From Actinomadura sp. K4S16 (GTDB lineage Bacteria > Actinomycetota > Actinomycetes > Streptosporangiales > Streptosporangiaceae): a DNA stretch of 64,000 nt. A program made the position numbers and the translations under genes. Positions 26,365 through 35,998 of this stretch are shown here, piece after piece (position 1 is the stretch's first letter; every line of letters starts with the position of its first letter). The stretch is from the NCBI RefSeq assembly GCF_008327685.1, contig NZ_BDDE01000010.1, positions 1 through 64,000 on the forward strand, given 5' to 3'. The notes beneath the pieces were generated by a model. The model made no database searches and was not told the origin of the DNA. It saw only the letters and a program-made list of their open reading frames with translations.

Positions 26365-26790
26365 GCGTCACCCCCGCCCGCGAGAAGGACGTCTGGCTGA
26401 ACGAGGGCTACACGCTCTGGACGGAGAAGTACCGGACGGAGAAGCACGGCGGCCAATCCGCGCAGTCCGCGTTCGAGCAGATCTACGCCGACCCGCCGCC
26501 CATGCCGCCGGGACGGACCGCGTTCTGATACGTCATGACCGCCGACCCGGGCCGCGATCAGATGTTCCACCGCTCGATCTGCCTCCGCGGGAGCGCGGCG
26601 CTGCAGATGCTCCAGCACAAGGTCGGTGACTAGCGGGTCATGACGCCTGACCCGCATTTGGCCGACGAACAGGAAGTACGGCAACGGCACCACCGAGGAC
26701 TACGAAGTGCTCGCCGAAAGATTTCCGGGCAGGACCTCGGCGCTTCTTCAAGGTCTGGCTCCACACACCAGGCAAACACCACCTGGTGAC
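26365..26790 (+). pseudogene. M1-family aminopeptidase, heavily frameshifted 3' remnant
   Basis: Successive frames rebuild the second half of an M1 zinc metallopeptidase. 'KDVWLNEGYTLWTEKY' holds the N-E of the zinc-binding helix, then comes 'FEQIYADPP'. After a TGA, 'FHRSICLRGSAALQMLQHKVGD' follows, and later 'KYGNGTTEDYEVLAERFPG' and 'VWLHTPGK'. The order matches the family. At least two in-frame stops and several frame changes intervene, and the HExxH half is not found. The gene is dead. Confidence 0.7.
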
Positions 26791-26915
26791 CGTGGTCTTT
26801 CAGCTCCGGCCCAGCGCCCTCGCCTGGCGGCCGTGGACAGAAGTCGATCTTGTTCAATAGCATGCGATCCGGTCACGTCGGTCGTGGCCGAAGTGACCGG
26901 ATCGGAGATTTCCGC

Positions 26916-27338
26916 ATGCGCTCTGTATCGCGATTCGCGCGTCCATTGTGCCTGGCGGCGGCCGTGGCGGGACTGGTTTTCGGAGCCGCATCGCCGGCGG
27001 CCGCCGCGGACCCGGAGAACGTCGGCTGGCTGTACACGGAAACCCACAGCGGCGCGGTGTTCTTCGATGCGGATCTTTCGGGATACCCCTCGTACGAGAA
27101 GATCACCGTGTGCGACAACCTGACCGACGGCCGGGGAATCGAGGCGTACGTCGAGGGCAACGACCCGCTCGATCCCGACGCCGTCGTCTGGTACTACTTC
27201 CAGGATCCATCCCACGACGGCCAATGCCGTTCTTGGGCGACCAACTACTTCGCCGACGGGAAATCCGTCTTCGTCAAGGTCTGCGAGTACTGGGGCGACA
27301 ACCGCGCCAACTGCCGCTGGGGCAGCGGCGTGGCTTAG
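26916..27338 (+). CDS. Small secreted protein with four cysteines, function unknown
   Basis: The protein is 140 residues: a Sec signal peptide ending near 'ASPAAAA', then about 110 residues rich in Trp, Tyr and Asp with four cysteines ('TVCDNL', 'GQCRSW', 'VKVCEYW', 'ANCRWG') that could form two disulfides. It looks like a small beta-sandwich exoprotein. I do not recognise a named family. The ATG at 26916 is preceded by GGAG at a suitable distance; an in-frame earlier start at 26850 would place sequence before the signal peptide and is unlikely. Confidence 0.7.
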   Translation: MRSVSRFARPLCLAAAVAGLVFGAASPAAAADPENVGWLYTETHSGAVFFDADLSGYPSYEKITVCDNLTDGRGIEAYVEGNDPLDPDAVVWYYFQDPSHDGQCRSWATNYFADGKSVFVKVCEYWGDNRANCRWGSGVA

Positions 27339-27823
27339 CGGTCCTGGCCGCCGAATGCGGCGGTCTCGGCCTCGTACTCACCGGGCCACCAACTGTGGAT
27401 TGCCTCGCTCTCAGCCAGGTCGTCCAGCGCCGTCCCGTGATCAGTCCTTCGGCCTCGGCCTAGTGCAGGAGCGGAGCCAGATGGGTCGGCGCGTTCTGTT
27501 CGCTGGAGTCCCAGTCCGGAAAGTGGACGTGGATCTGCCCGCCATTTGACCGCCTCCCGCCCGGTCAGAGTCTGCCGCCCGCCCAGCCGGTATGTCGTGG
27601 CAGCGTCGGCCAGGTCGGTAGGCCTGACGCTTCTGAAGGCTGCACAGTTGAGCCATGGGTGTCAGTTCGTCGTCAGTAGGGCGCCATCCAGCCCAGCGGC
27701 GCAGTCGTGTGCCGCTGGCGACGATGCGCCCGTGGGCGCAACGGGGGCAGAGGCCGGCTACCCGGCATGCGGCCGCCGGGAATGATCAGGTGACCGGGGC
27801 CCGCCCTCGCAAGGCCCGGTCGC
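27339..27823. other. Intergenic, no supported gene
   Basis: A hairpin CCGCC...GGCGG at about 27349-27363 just after the preceding stop may act as a terminator. A short minus-strand frame around 27462-27550 ('GGQIHVHFPDWDSSEQ') looks like a protein tail but has no start or context. Nothing else is recognisable. The next gene, on the minus strand, ends at 27824. Confidence 0.45.
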
Positions 27824-30751
27824 TCATTCGATCCCCTGTCTCCGCGCTGCGGCGAGCAGGGCATCGGCGTCACCGAACAGATCGCTGGCAAAGACCCGTA
27901 CGCCGTCGCTGCTCGTAGCGACGACCCGCGTGCCGCCGCCGTCGAAATGCACAGACCCGACGCTGTCGCCGGGGCCTCGGAGAACAGCGACAGGCTGCCC
28001 GGTCGAGACACGCCAGACCCGCGCGGTGCGATCCCCTCCCGCGGTGACGACGAACTCACCATTCGGGCTGAACTCCGCCGCCCAGACCTCGCCGGTGTGG
28101 CCGCGCAGCTCATGCAACTCCCGGCCGGTGCGCGCGTCCCAGATTCGGGCGGTGTCGTCCTGGGCGGCGGTCACGAGGGCCCTGCCGTCCGGGCTGAACG
28201 ACATGGCGCGGATGGCCTGAGTATGGCCTTTGAACGTCGCCCGGAGCCGCCCGCTGGGGACGTCGTAGAGGCGGCCGTCGGTGTTCCGCGAGTTGTTCTC
28301 GAGGTCGGAGCCGCCGCCGACGGCGAGCGCTGCGGAGTCGGGGCTGAACACCATGGTGAAGGCCTTGTCCGCCAGGGTCAGCCGCCGCAGTTCGGCGCCG
28401 GTGCCGGTGTCGAAGACCCTCAAGACCCCGTCGGTGGTCGCCAGTGCCAGGTAGCGGTCGTCGGGACTGAAGGCCACGGACGTCACCCACGTGGTGAGTG
28501 GCATCCGCAGGGTCACCGCCGTGCGTCGGCCCGTCAGTCCGCGTATCTGCGGTGCCGCAGGCCGGGGACGCAACACCAGAGTTCTGCTGACATCGCGGTT
28601 GCACGCATCGAGGCTGTAGAAGTTCTCCTCGGCGGTGATGCTCGGTCCCCAGCGGCCCGTGCCCCGGTCGTAGGACGTGACGAAGCCGTTGGCGTCGATG
28701 CCGACGCGTCTCCCGTCAGGAGCGACGCGCAGCAGCGGCCCATGCGTTCCGGGCAGCCTCAATGACGACACCGTGCGCCCATCGCTCAGCCGGACGATGC
28801 GCGCCTCTCGGTCCGCGACGACTGCGAGCAGGCCACCGCCGAGCACACCGGCGTCGGAGGCGTTGAGGAGCGGCACCGTCAGTTGCGGCTCGCCCGCCCC
28901 GGCGTCCCAGACGCGGACGGTCCCGTCCTGGCCCGCCGTCGCCACGGTGCGGCCCGCCGAATCCGACACAGCGTCCCAGAGGGTCTGGCCGTGGCCGATG
29001 AGACTCTCCCTCTGCTCACCGGTGCGCGCCTCCCAGATCCGGGCCGTGCCGTCGTAGGAGGCGGTGAGCACCCGGACGCCGTCAAGGAAGGTCACTCGCC
29101 GGATCGCAGCGGTGTGCCCCCGCAGTGTCGCCACCGGACGTCCGTCATCGGCCGCCCACACGCGAGCGGTGAAATCGGAATCCACCCGCGTGGCGTGCGC
29201 GGCCGTGGCGACCAGGGAGCCGTCGGGGCTGAAGGCCACGCTCCGCACCGCCTCACGGTGACCGGCGAGCGAGGCGATCCGCCGTCCGCTCCGCACGTCC
29301 CAGAGCTTGGCCGTGTCGTCGAAACCGCCGGTCACCAGGCGTGTTCCGTCAGGGCTGAAGGTGGCCGCCGCCACCGCCGCACCGTGGTCGAGGGCGGCCA
29401 CCTGCGTTCCAGACCGCACCGTGCGAACGACCGCCTGGTCATCGGTGCGGGTGACGAACAGGCCGCGTCGGCGGCTGAAGTGGGGCGCGTCCAGATAGGC
29501 GGCACTGTCCCGGAAGCTCCCGAGAAGACGCCCCGTACGGCCGTCCCAGAGCCGGGCGGTCTCGTCATCGGAGGTCGTCAGGACCCGGGATCCGTCCGGG
29601 TTGAACTCCGCGGTCCGCACCGGCCCGGCAGTGTGTCCGCGGAGCTCGATCGCGGCGCCGGTCCGGACGTCGACCAGGACCACTCCGCCGCCGTCGCCGA
29701 TCACGAGTCGCCGGCCGACCGGTGCGAAGCCCAGTGCCGTGACGGCCGAAGGCCTGGTGAGCAACCGCCTGCCCTGACCGCGCTCTCCCGGCCGCCAGAG
29801 GCGCACCTCGCCGCCTTCTGAGCCGGCCGCGACCTCGGATCCGTCCGACGAGATCGCGACGGCCGACATCGCCCCCCTGGCACTGCGCAGGGCGGCGCGC
29901 TGATGGTTCAGGCCCAGCCCGGTCCGCAATGCCTCCACGGCCTCGGCGGTCTTGTAGCGCCGCACCGCTCGCACAGCTAGTTCCGATCCCGCATGGGGGT
30001 CCGAAGAGTAGGTGTTGGTCGCGCGCATGGCCAGTTCCCGCGATTCGGCGATGGCCGCACGGCGCTCCGCCGTGTTCCGCTGATGCACGGCGACTATGGC
30101 GGCCGTGACCGCGAAGGCGGTGATGACGGCGAGGACGGCCACCGTTCCGGTGACGATCTGGCGGACCCGGCGATGCTGCCGCACGTCCTCGCCGAACATC
30201 TCGTCCTTGCTACGGCCGTGCAGCGGCGCGGCTACGTCGACGACCGCATCGACGAAACGGGGCGAGGCGCGAAGTTCCTCGATACCGATACCGCGCAGGT
30301 CGCCCCACGAGGGCTCCTCACGGAACAGACCGTAGGCGGCGGGAGGAAGGCAATCGGTCCGGCCGGGGGCGAAGTCGCCGCGCACCGGATCCCACCCGAT
30401 CCGGCCCTCGACGACGAGGAGGAAGACCGTCCCCGACGGCTTCGCCGTCCGCCAGAACCTGACCTCCTCGTCGACCCACTCGGACGCCGCCGCCGCGGGC
30501 GACGCGAGCAGGATGAGCGAACGGCTCAGGCGCAGACCATCGTGCAGGGTCTCGCGCAGCCGCGGCCCGGTCGTGAGCACGGCACGATCACGAAAGATCC
30601 GCAATGCCCGCAGCCGGTACCAGGATTTCGCGAAACGCGCGAGAGCACGCTGGAACTCGGCGGCGATCGCCTCGTCCCCCCGTGCGTACGAGATAAAGGC
30701 GTCGAATCCGACTTTCTCGGAGTGACGTGCCGGTCTCTCATGAAGCGTCAT
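27824..30751 (-). CDS. TIR-domain, transmembrane, WD40-repeat protein
   Basis: The protein is 975 residues. Residues about 14-165 form a TIR domain: 'GFDAFISYARGDEAIA' is the first strand and BB-loop region, and 'ASEWVDEEVRFW' contains the Glu (E95 or E96) expected of NAD+-hydrolysing TIRs. A single hydrophobic helix follows (about 199-222), then a helical linker. WD40 repeats run from about 290 to the end ('FSPDGTRLVTGGFDDTAKLW' is one blade), enough for about two seven-bladed propellers. In bacteria TIR domains act as NADases in abortive-infection systems and WD40 propellers often serve as sensor platforms; that role here is inference. ATG 30751 is preceded by GGAGG seven bases upstream. 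A divergent relative starts 313 bases away, and SLOG/SLATT genes follow that one. Confidence 0.9.
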   Translation of the reverse strand: MTLHERPARHSEKVGFDAFISYARGDEAIAAEFQRALARFAKSWYRLRALRIFRDRAVLTTGPRLRETLHDGLRLSRSLILLASPAAAASEWVDEEVRFWRTAKPSGTVFLLVVEGRIGWDPVRGDFAPGRTDCLPPAAYGLFREEPSWGDLRGIGIEELRASPRFVDAVVDVAAPLHGRSKDEMFGEDVRQHRRVRQIVTGTVAVLAVITAFAVTAAIVAVHQRNTAERRAAIAESRELAMRATNTYSSDPHAGSELAVRAVRRYKTAEAVEALRTGLGLNHQRAALRSARGAMSAVAISSDGSEVAAGSEGGEVRLWRPGERGQGRRLLTRPSAVTALGFAPVGRRLVIGDGGGVVLVDVRTGAAIELRGHTAGPVRTAEFNPDGSRVLTTSDDETARLWDGRTGRLLGSFRDSAAYLDAPHFSRRRGLFVTRTDDQAVVRTVRSGTQVAALDHGAAVAAATFSPDGTRLVTGGFDDTAKLWDVRSGRRIASLAGHREAVRSVAFSPDGSLVATAAHATRVDSDFTARVWAADDGRPVATLRGHTAAIRRVTFLDGVRVLTASYDGTARIWEARTGEQRESLIGHGQTLWDAVSDSAGRTVATAGQDGTVRVWDAGAGEPQLTVPLLNASDAGVLGGGLLAVVADREARIVRLSDGRTVSSLRLPGTHGPLLRVAPDGRRVGIDANGFVTSYDRGTGRWGPSITAEENFYSLDACNRDVSRTLVLRPRPAAPQIRGLTGRRTAVTLRMPLTTWVTSVAFSPDDRYLALATTDGVLRVFDTGTGAELRRLTLADKAFTMVFSPDSAALAVGGGSDLENNSRNTDGRLYDVPSGRLRATFKGHTQAIRAMSFSPDGRALVTAAQDDTARIWDARTGRELHELRGHTGEVWAAEFSPNGEFVVTAGGDRTARVWRVSTGQPVAVLRGPGDSVGSVHFDGGGTRVVATSSDGVRVFASDLFGDADALLAAARRQGIE

Positions 30752-31063
30752 GCACAGGCCTCCATACCGATGCCGCCCGCGCATGACGTTCACCGCAGAA
30801 GACAAGCGCATCACCGCAAGCTCTGACTGTGAATAGGCTAGCCAGCCGGACTTGGACATAACGGACCTGGATCTTGGCCACACATGGCCGCATTCGCACC
30901 GCGCCCAGCCACGCGGAAGTTTCCGCGACAGAATGCCGAGCCGCCGAACGTCAGGCCACTACCGGTCGCGTGACGCCGAGAGGTCGCACGGACACCTGTC
31001 AGTGGGCATACCGTCGGTTGACGATGCTGGCCGGAAGAACGACGACGCCGACTGCAGGACCAG
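30752..31063. other. Divergent promoter region between two TIR-WD40 genes
   Basis: The 312 bases separate the two start codons. No ORF is credible here. An AT-richer part close to the minus-strand start (about 30780-30870) is the likely promoter zone. I did not find a convincing operator. Shared control of both genes is plausible from the arrangement. Confidence 0.5.
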
Positions 31064-33862
31064 ATGACGTTCTATCGCGAGAACATTACCGGGACATCCG
31101 GCGCGCCGCGCCGTTACGACTACGACGCCTTCCTCTCCTACAACCAAGAAGCCGATCAATGGCTCGCTCTGCTGCTCAAGCAAGGCCTGCACCGCTTCAC
31201 CGCACCGTGGTACGGACGGCGCGCCCTGCACGTATTCCTCGACGACACGTCGATGTCGGCGACCGCGAACATGAGGGCCGAGATCCGTCCTGCTCTCGAC
31301 AGATCCCGCTTCTTCATTCTGCTGGCCGGCCCGGAATCCGCCGCATCGCCATGGGTGGACTGGGAGCTGAAGAACTTCCTGGAAACCCATGGAATCGAGC
31401 GCGTGCTGATCGTCGTCACCGCGGGCGGGATTGCGTGGGACGCGGATTCGTCACGCTTCGCCGCTGACCGAACGAACTGCCTGAGCCCTTTCCTGCAGGA
31501 GAAGTACACCGGCGAGCCCCGGTACCTGGACCTTCGAGGCATCCGTGCGGCCGGCACGCCGACGACATGGCGGGCGCCGCAGCTGCTCGAGTGCGTCGCC
31601 GACCTCGCTGCCCCTCTGCACGGCAGGCCCAAAGAGGAACTCCACAGCGCGGACCTGCGCGCCCGACGCCGGGCTTTCAGGCTCGTCCTGGCAGCCGTCG
31701 CCGTCATCGTGTGCCTGCTCGCCGTCACCGTCGTCGCGCTCGCGAACGTCGACGAGGAAAGGCGGCGGGCCGACGCGCAGGCGCGCCTCAAGACGGCCCA
31801 GGAACTGACCGAGCGTGCCGACCAGATCGCCGATCACAACCCCGAACTGTCACAACTGCTCAGTGTGGCCGCCTGGCGGACGGCTCCATCCGACGGCTCC
31901 CGCGCGGGAATGATCCGCGCGATGGACCGGCGCGGCGTGGGCGTGTTGCCGGCCGACATGCTGAAAGGCGCTCTGAAGGGCCTTCCCAACTCACTGTGGT
32001 CGGGTGCTTTCAGCACGGACGGGCGGGTCTTCGCCTCCAGCGGCATCGACATGACGGTCCGTTTGTGGGACGTGCGCAGCCACCGCCAGCTCGAGAGGCC
32101 GCTGCGCGAGGACACCCAGATCGATTCCGTGGCGTTCAGCCCGGACGGCCGGACTCTGGCCACAGGTGACGCCGACGGACGCATCCGGCTGTGGTCCTGG
32201 CATGAGCGGCGGCTGGTGAGCACCTTCCCTCGGCTTGACGGCACGATGGTGAGCGGTCTCGCGTTCGACGCCGACGGCGAAACCTTGTTCAGCACCAGCG
32301 GCGGCACTGTCCGGAAGTGGTCCGTGAACGACCGCGAGCAGATCGCCGAGTACCCGGCGCACAGGGCGGCTACCGGAAGCTTTCACCCGTCGGGTCCCCA
32401 CACCATGGCTGTCAGCGCCAACGGGCGTGTCCTGGTCACCGTGGACCAGGACACCAGGGCCCGTATTTCGGACACCTCAGCCGGCGGCGGGCCGCGCGGG
32501 CTCCCAGGGAGTGGGTACTCCTCCGCCGCTGTTTCGCCCAATGGCACGATCGTCGCCACGGGGAGCGCCGACGGCACCGTCCAGTTGTGGGATGCCTCGA
32601 CCCAGCGCCTGCTGGGGGGTGTGGCCGCTCACAAGAAGGGGGTCACCGGTGTGGTGTTCAGCCCCAACGGCCGAACGATGGCGAGCGCGAGCGCCGACGG
32701 CACCGCGCAACTGTGGGACGTGGCGACGCGACGTCCGGTCGAGTCACCGCTTGCCGGACACAGCCGGGACATCCGCGCGGTGGCCGTCTCTCCGGACGGG
32801 CGGCTTCTGGCTACCGTCTGCGGCGATGGCACCGTCCGCCTCTGGGACGCTTCGCTCCACCGTCCATTGGCGCAGCCGTACATGGCGCACGGCCACCGCG
32901 CGATCTCGTTTGTCGACCATGCGCGGGTGCTGGTCACGAGCGACAGCAGGGGGACCGTGCAAACGCGGGACGTGGCGTCGGGCCGGCTACTGGGCTCGGT
33001 GCGCACCGCCACTCGCAAGGCTCCCGGTTTCGCGCTGACCAGTCCGGACGGCGGCGTTCTGGCCATCGCGAGCGGGGGCGCGCTCCAGTTGTGGGACGCC
33101 CGGACCTTCGCCCTGCGCGGAACGGTGTTCGACCGGGACGTCCCCGTCATCGTGGACGCCGCGTTCAGCCCCGGTGGGAGGTACCTCGCCGTCGCCGTTC
33201 GAGACGGTTCGCTTCTCATCTGGGACGTCGGTGCGCGAAGACCCACCGGCCCAGCGTCGATCAACGGGGACTTCGGTGTCATCACCGGCGTCGCGTACAG
33301 CCCGGACGGCCGCGTCCTTGCTCTCAGCAGCGACGATTCCACCGTCCGGCTGTGGGATCCGCGCACGCGAGAAATCGTGGGCAAGCCCTTCGCCGGTCAT
33401 GTGCAGCGCGCCTACTCCGTTGCCTTCGACGCGACCGGCAGGATGCTTGCCGCCGGCGGGCAGGACGGGAAGGTGCGTCTGTGGAGCACCGATCAGCATC
33501 GTTCGGTGAACGCGGAACTGACGGGGCCGGTCGCGCACGTCTATACGGTCAGGTTCAGCCCGGACGGCCGAACCTTGGTGGCCGCCGGCATCGACGGCGC
33601 CGCCTGGCTGTGGGACGCCGCCAGCCAGAGCCTCATCGGTGCGCCGCTGCCCACGGCGTCCGCCCCCGCCGGCGACCTGCAGTTCAGTTCCGACGGCCGC
33701 CGGCTCACGACGATCGACCGAAAGGGCGTTCCGACGATCTGGGACGTGCGCGACACAGTCGACCAAGAGGCCCAACTGTGCGCCCGCGCCGGTCGTTCCC
33801 TCACTAAGAAGGAATGGCGGCAATATGCATCCGGGTTGCCCTTCAGGGAGCTGTGCCCATGA
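31064..33862 (+). CDS. TIR-domain, transmembrane, WD40-repeat protein (second, diverged copy)
   Basis: The protein is 932 residues with the same layout as its divergent neighbour: TIR domain (about 18-170, 'YDAFLSYNQEADQW', with 'ASPWVDWELKNF' carrying candidate catalytic E101), one membrane helix (about 206-227), a coiled linker ('DEERRRADAQARLKTAQ'), and WD40 repeats to about 900 ('VAFSPDGRTLATGDADGRIR' is one). It ends with a short Cys-containing tail ('AQLCARAGRSLTKKEW') common in bacterial WD40/TIR and STAND proteins. The TIR sequences of the two copies differ greatly, so this is not a recent duplication; they may sense different cues. It is followed by a SLOG/TPR gene on the same strand after 243 bases. 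Confidence 0.9.
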   Translation: MTFYRENITGTSGAPRRYDYDAFLSYNQEADQWLALLLKQGLHRFTAPWYGRRALHVFLDDTSMSATANMRAEIRPALDRSRFFILLAGPESAASPWVDWELKNFLETHGIERVLIVVTAGGIAWDADSSRFAADRTNCLSPFLQEKYTGEPRYLDLRGIRAAGTPTTWRAPQLLECVADLAAPLHGRPKEELHSADLRARRRAFRLVLAAVAVIVCLLAVTVVALANVDEERRRADAQARLKTAQELTERADQIADHNPELSQLLSVAAWRTAPSDGSRAGMIRAMDRRGVGVLPADMLKGALKGLPNSLWSGAFSTDGRVFASSGIDMTVRLWDVRSHRQLERPLREDTQIDSVAFSPDGRTLATGDADGRIRLWSWHERRLVSTFPRLDGTMVSGLAFDADGETLFSTSGGTVRKWSVNDREQIAEYPAHRAATGSFHPSGPHTMAVSANGRVLVTVDQDTRARISDTSAGGGPRGLPGSGYSSAAVSPNGTIVATGSADGTVQLWDASTQRLLGGVAAHKKGVTGVVFSPNGRTMASASADGTAQLWDVATRRPVESPLAGHSRDIRAVAVSPDGRLLATVCGDGTVRLWDASLHRPLAQPYMAHGHRAISFVDHARVLVTSDSRGTVQTRDVASGRLLGSVRTATRKAPGFALTSPDGGVLAIASGGALQLWDARTFALRGTVFDRDVPVIVDAAFSPGGRYLAVAVRDGSLLIWDVGARRPTGPASINGDFGVITGVAYSPDGRVLALSSDDSTVRLWDPRTREIVGKPFAGHVQRAYSVAFDATGRMLAAGGQDGKVRLWSTDQHRSVNAELTGPVAHVYTVRFSPDGRTLVAAGIDGAAWLWDAASQSLIGAPLPTASAPAGDLQFSSDGRRLTTIDRKGVPTIWDVRDTVDQEAQLCARAGRSLTKKEWRQYASGLPFRELCP

Positions 33863-34105
33863 AGCTTCGCAGGGCGGTGTGATCGGCCCTCAGACCGGAC
33901 GGCGGCTCTCCCGACACGGCCGCCGGCCGCCCAGGCGCGCTCCGAGACTGATCTCGTTTGCTCGTGGATCCGTGCACCACCCGCCTCCCGGAACACGAGA
34001 AACCGCCCATACCCGCTCTCGACCGATGGCGGCCACCTGGTGTCGGTTAAGGGAGACCGGTGGTTACATTGTGGAACGAGAAGGGCGACGACGGAACTCG
34101 TTATA

Positions 34106-35998
34106 ATGATCATCGCATTCACTGCCCGTCACATCGCTCAAGCCGCGTTTCCCCCCGGGGCCAGGCAGCATGCGCTGGACTCCCTGCAACTCATCTTCCG
34201 TGGGCTGCATCCCCGCCTTGCCATCGGCCCGGCCCTCGCGGGTGCCGATCCGCTGCCGGCAGAAGCGGCCGTCCGTGCCGACGTCCCCGTCCAGTTGCTC
34301 ACGCCGGCCGCCGGGAGCGGACCGGCCGGCCCGAAGGACGTGCCGAAGCCCTTTTACGACCTCGCTACCGCCAGGCGAACCGAGGTCGTCCGGATATCGG
34401 CCGCCTTCTCGGACGACGCGGAGCCCACCCTCCTCGCACGTCCGATACTGAAGAAGGCCCACGACTCCCTCGACGAAGAGGAAGAATTAGTGGTCCTCGA
34501 CGTGGGATCCGCGAATGATGACGAAAATGATCCCGCCGCGCTTCTGGCCAAGCTCGCCGAGCTGAACGGCCATCTCGTGCTGCGCCTGGATCCGACCGTG
34601 GCGAAGCACAGGCTCCCGGTCGCCTTCGTTGCCATGCCTTACGGGAGCAGGACAGAGGCCGCGCCGCCCATGAAGGGCTACGAGTCCGATGAGACATGGT
34701 TTCGCATTATCGTGCCGGCCCTCGTCGACCGCGGATACCGACCTTTCCGCGCTGGATACGAACTCGGCCGGGAGTCCATCGACCTCACGATGCTGAGAGA
34801 GATCGCGACCTCCGACCTGTTCGTGGCGGATCTCGCGACGCTCAATGCCAACGTGCTGTGGGAGCTGGGCGTCCGGCACGCCTGGCGTCCCCATGGCAGC
34901 CTGCTCGTCGCCCCGGAGGGCACTCTCCCCCCGTTCGACGTCGATCACATGCCGGTGCACCGGTACCGCCGCAGGCTTCGCGAGGTTCCGGAGCGGGACG
35001 CGATCATGGGCATCCGCACCGTGCGCGAAGCTCTGGCCAGGTCACGCCCGGGCGACCTGACCAGCCCGGTCTTCGTGGCCTTACCAGGACTGCGCGAGGT
35101 CGTCCTGCCCAAGAGGGCAGAGGAGCGCGAAGTGGCGTCCGCGGAGGCCATGGCGGATCTCGTCGAGGAGATCTCGATCGCGTCCGACCTACGTGCCGAG
35201 GACCGGCTGGCCGCGGTGTCCGACCGCATCGAGGAGACAGACCTTCCGGACGCGAGTCGACGCACCTTGCACCGGCAGGTAGGCCTCGCCTACCTCACTC
35301 TCGGCAACTACGAGAAGGCAGCCGCTTCGCTCGAGCCGCTGGCGAGCGCGGACACGGATCTCACGGACATCATCCTGCAGCAGCGATTCGCGCTCACGCT
35401 GATCCATCGCGTTGCCGCCGACGAGGCCGAACGTCTGCAGAACCTGCTGCGGGCCGTGAAGCTGCTCACCACGCTCGACGAGCGGTACCCGCAGTCCGCG
35501 GAAACGCTCAGCCTCCTGGGCAGCGCCGCCAAGCAGACCCTGCAGGCGGGCGGGTCCATGGAATCCCACATGGAGAAGGCGATCAGCGCCTACCGGAAAG
35601 GCCTGATGGCCGATCCGGCGAACTACTACCCCGGCATCAACCTGATCGCCCTGTTACGCCTGCGCGGGCAGCACTTCGGCAGCGCGGAGGATCTCGAGGA
35701 GGTCAAGGAGATCGTTCCCGTCGTCCGGTTCGCCGTGAAGAACAGCTCGGAGGCGCCGGACAGCGGCTGGCTCCGGGCGACGCTCGGCGAACTCGCGCTG
35801 CACCGCCACCTCCTCGCAGAGGAACCAGAACAGGACCTCCTCACCGAAGCGATCGGGCACTACGCGGCGGCCGCCCGCGGCGCCAACGGCGAGCAGCGCA
35901 AGTCCATGCGCCGCCAACTCGAGTTCTTCCGCAGGGCGGGCGACCCGCCCGAGGTGATCGACCGACTGCTCGCACTCGTCCCGGAGGCCGACGCTTGA
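34106..35998 (+). CDS. SLOG - deoxyribohydrolase-like - TRAFs-binding/TPR protein (ASK-like architecture)
   Basis: The protein is 630 residues with three parts. Residues 1-165 form a Rossmann-like domain of SLOG type ('GLHPRLAIGPALAGADPL' is its nucleotide loop) that closely resembles the solo gene at 36961. Residues about 172-290 form a nucleoside 2-deoxyribosyltransferase/DRHyd-like domain: 'VAFVAMPYGSR' opens it and 'VADLATLNANVLWELGVRHA' carries the conserved N and catalytic-type E253. Residues about 370-630 are helical TPR-like repeats resembling the TRAFs-binding segment of ASK/MAP3K5 kinases. SLOG and DRHyd domains bind or cleave nucleotides or NAD-like molecules in bacterial conflict systems. 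The stop overlaps the start of a SLATT membrane protein, the standard effector partner. I chose ATG 34106 where the first strand begins; GTG 34040 is an alternative. Confidence 0.8.
   Translation: MIIAFTARHIAQAAFPPGARQHALDSLQLIFRGLHPRLAIGPALAGADPLPAEAAVRADVPVQLLTPAAGSGPAGPKDVPKPFYDLATARRTEVVRISAAFSDDAEPTLLARPILKKAHDSLDEEEELVVLDVGSANDDENDPAALLAKLAELNGHLVLRLDPTVAKHRLPVAFVAMPYGSRTEAAPPMKGYESDETWFRIIVPALVDRGYRPFRAGYELGRESIDLTMLREIATSDLFVADLATLNANVLWELGVRHAWRPHGSLLVAPEGTLPPFDVDHMPVHRYRRRLREVPERDAIMGIRTVREALARSRPGDLTSPVFVALPGLREVVLPKRAEEREVASAEAMADLVEEISIASDLRAEDRLAAVSDRIEETDLPDASRRTLHRQVGLAYLTLGNYEKAAASLEPLASADTDLTDIILQQRFALTLIHRVAADEAERLQNLLRAVKLLTTLDERYPQSAETLSLLGSAAKQTLQAGGSMESHMEKAISAYRKGLMADPANYYPGINLIALLRLRGQHFGSAEDLEEVKEIVPVVRFAVKNSSEAPDSGWLRATLGELALHRHLLAEEPEQDLLTEAIGHYAAAARGANGEQRKSMRRQLEFFRRAGDPPEVIDRLLALVPEADA

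Noticed and set aside
26243..26629. Plus-strand ORF of 128 codons starting at 26243
   Set aside because: It lies in the wrong frame over the M1-peptidase remnant and has no domain of its own.
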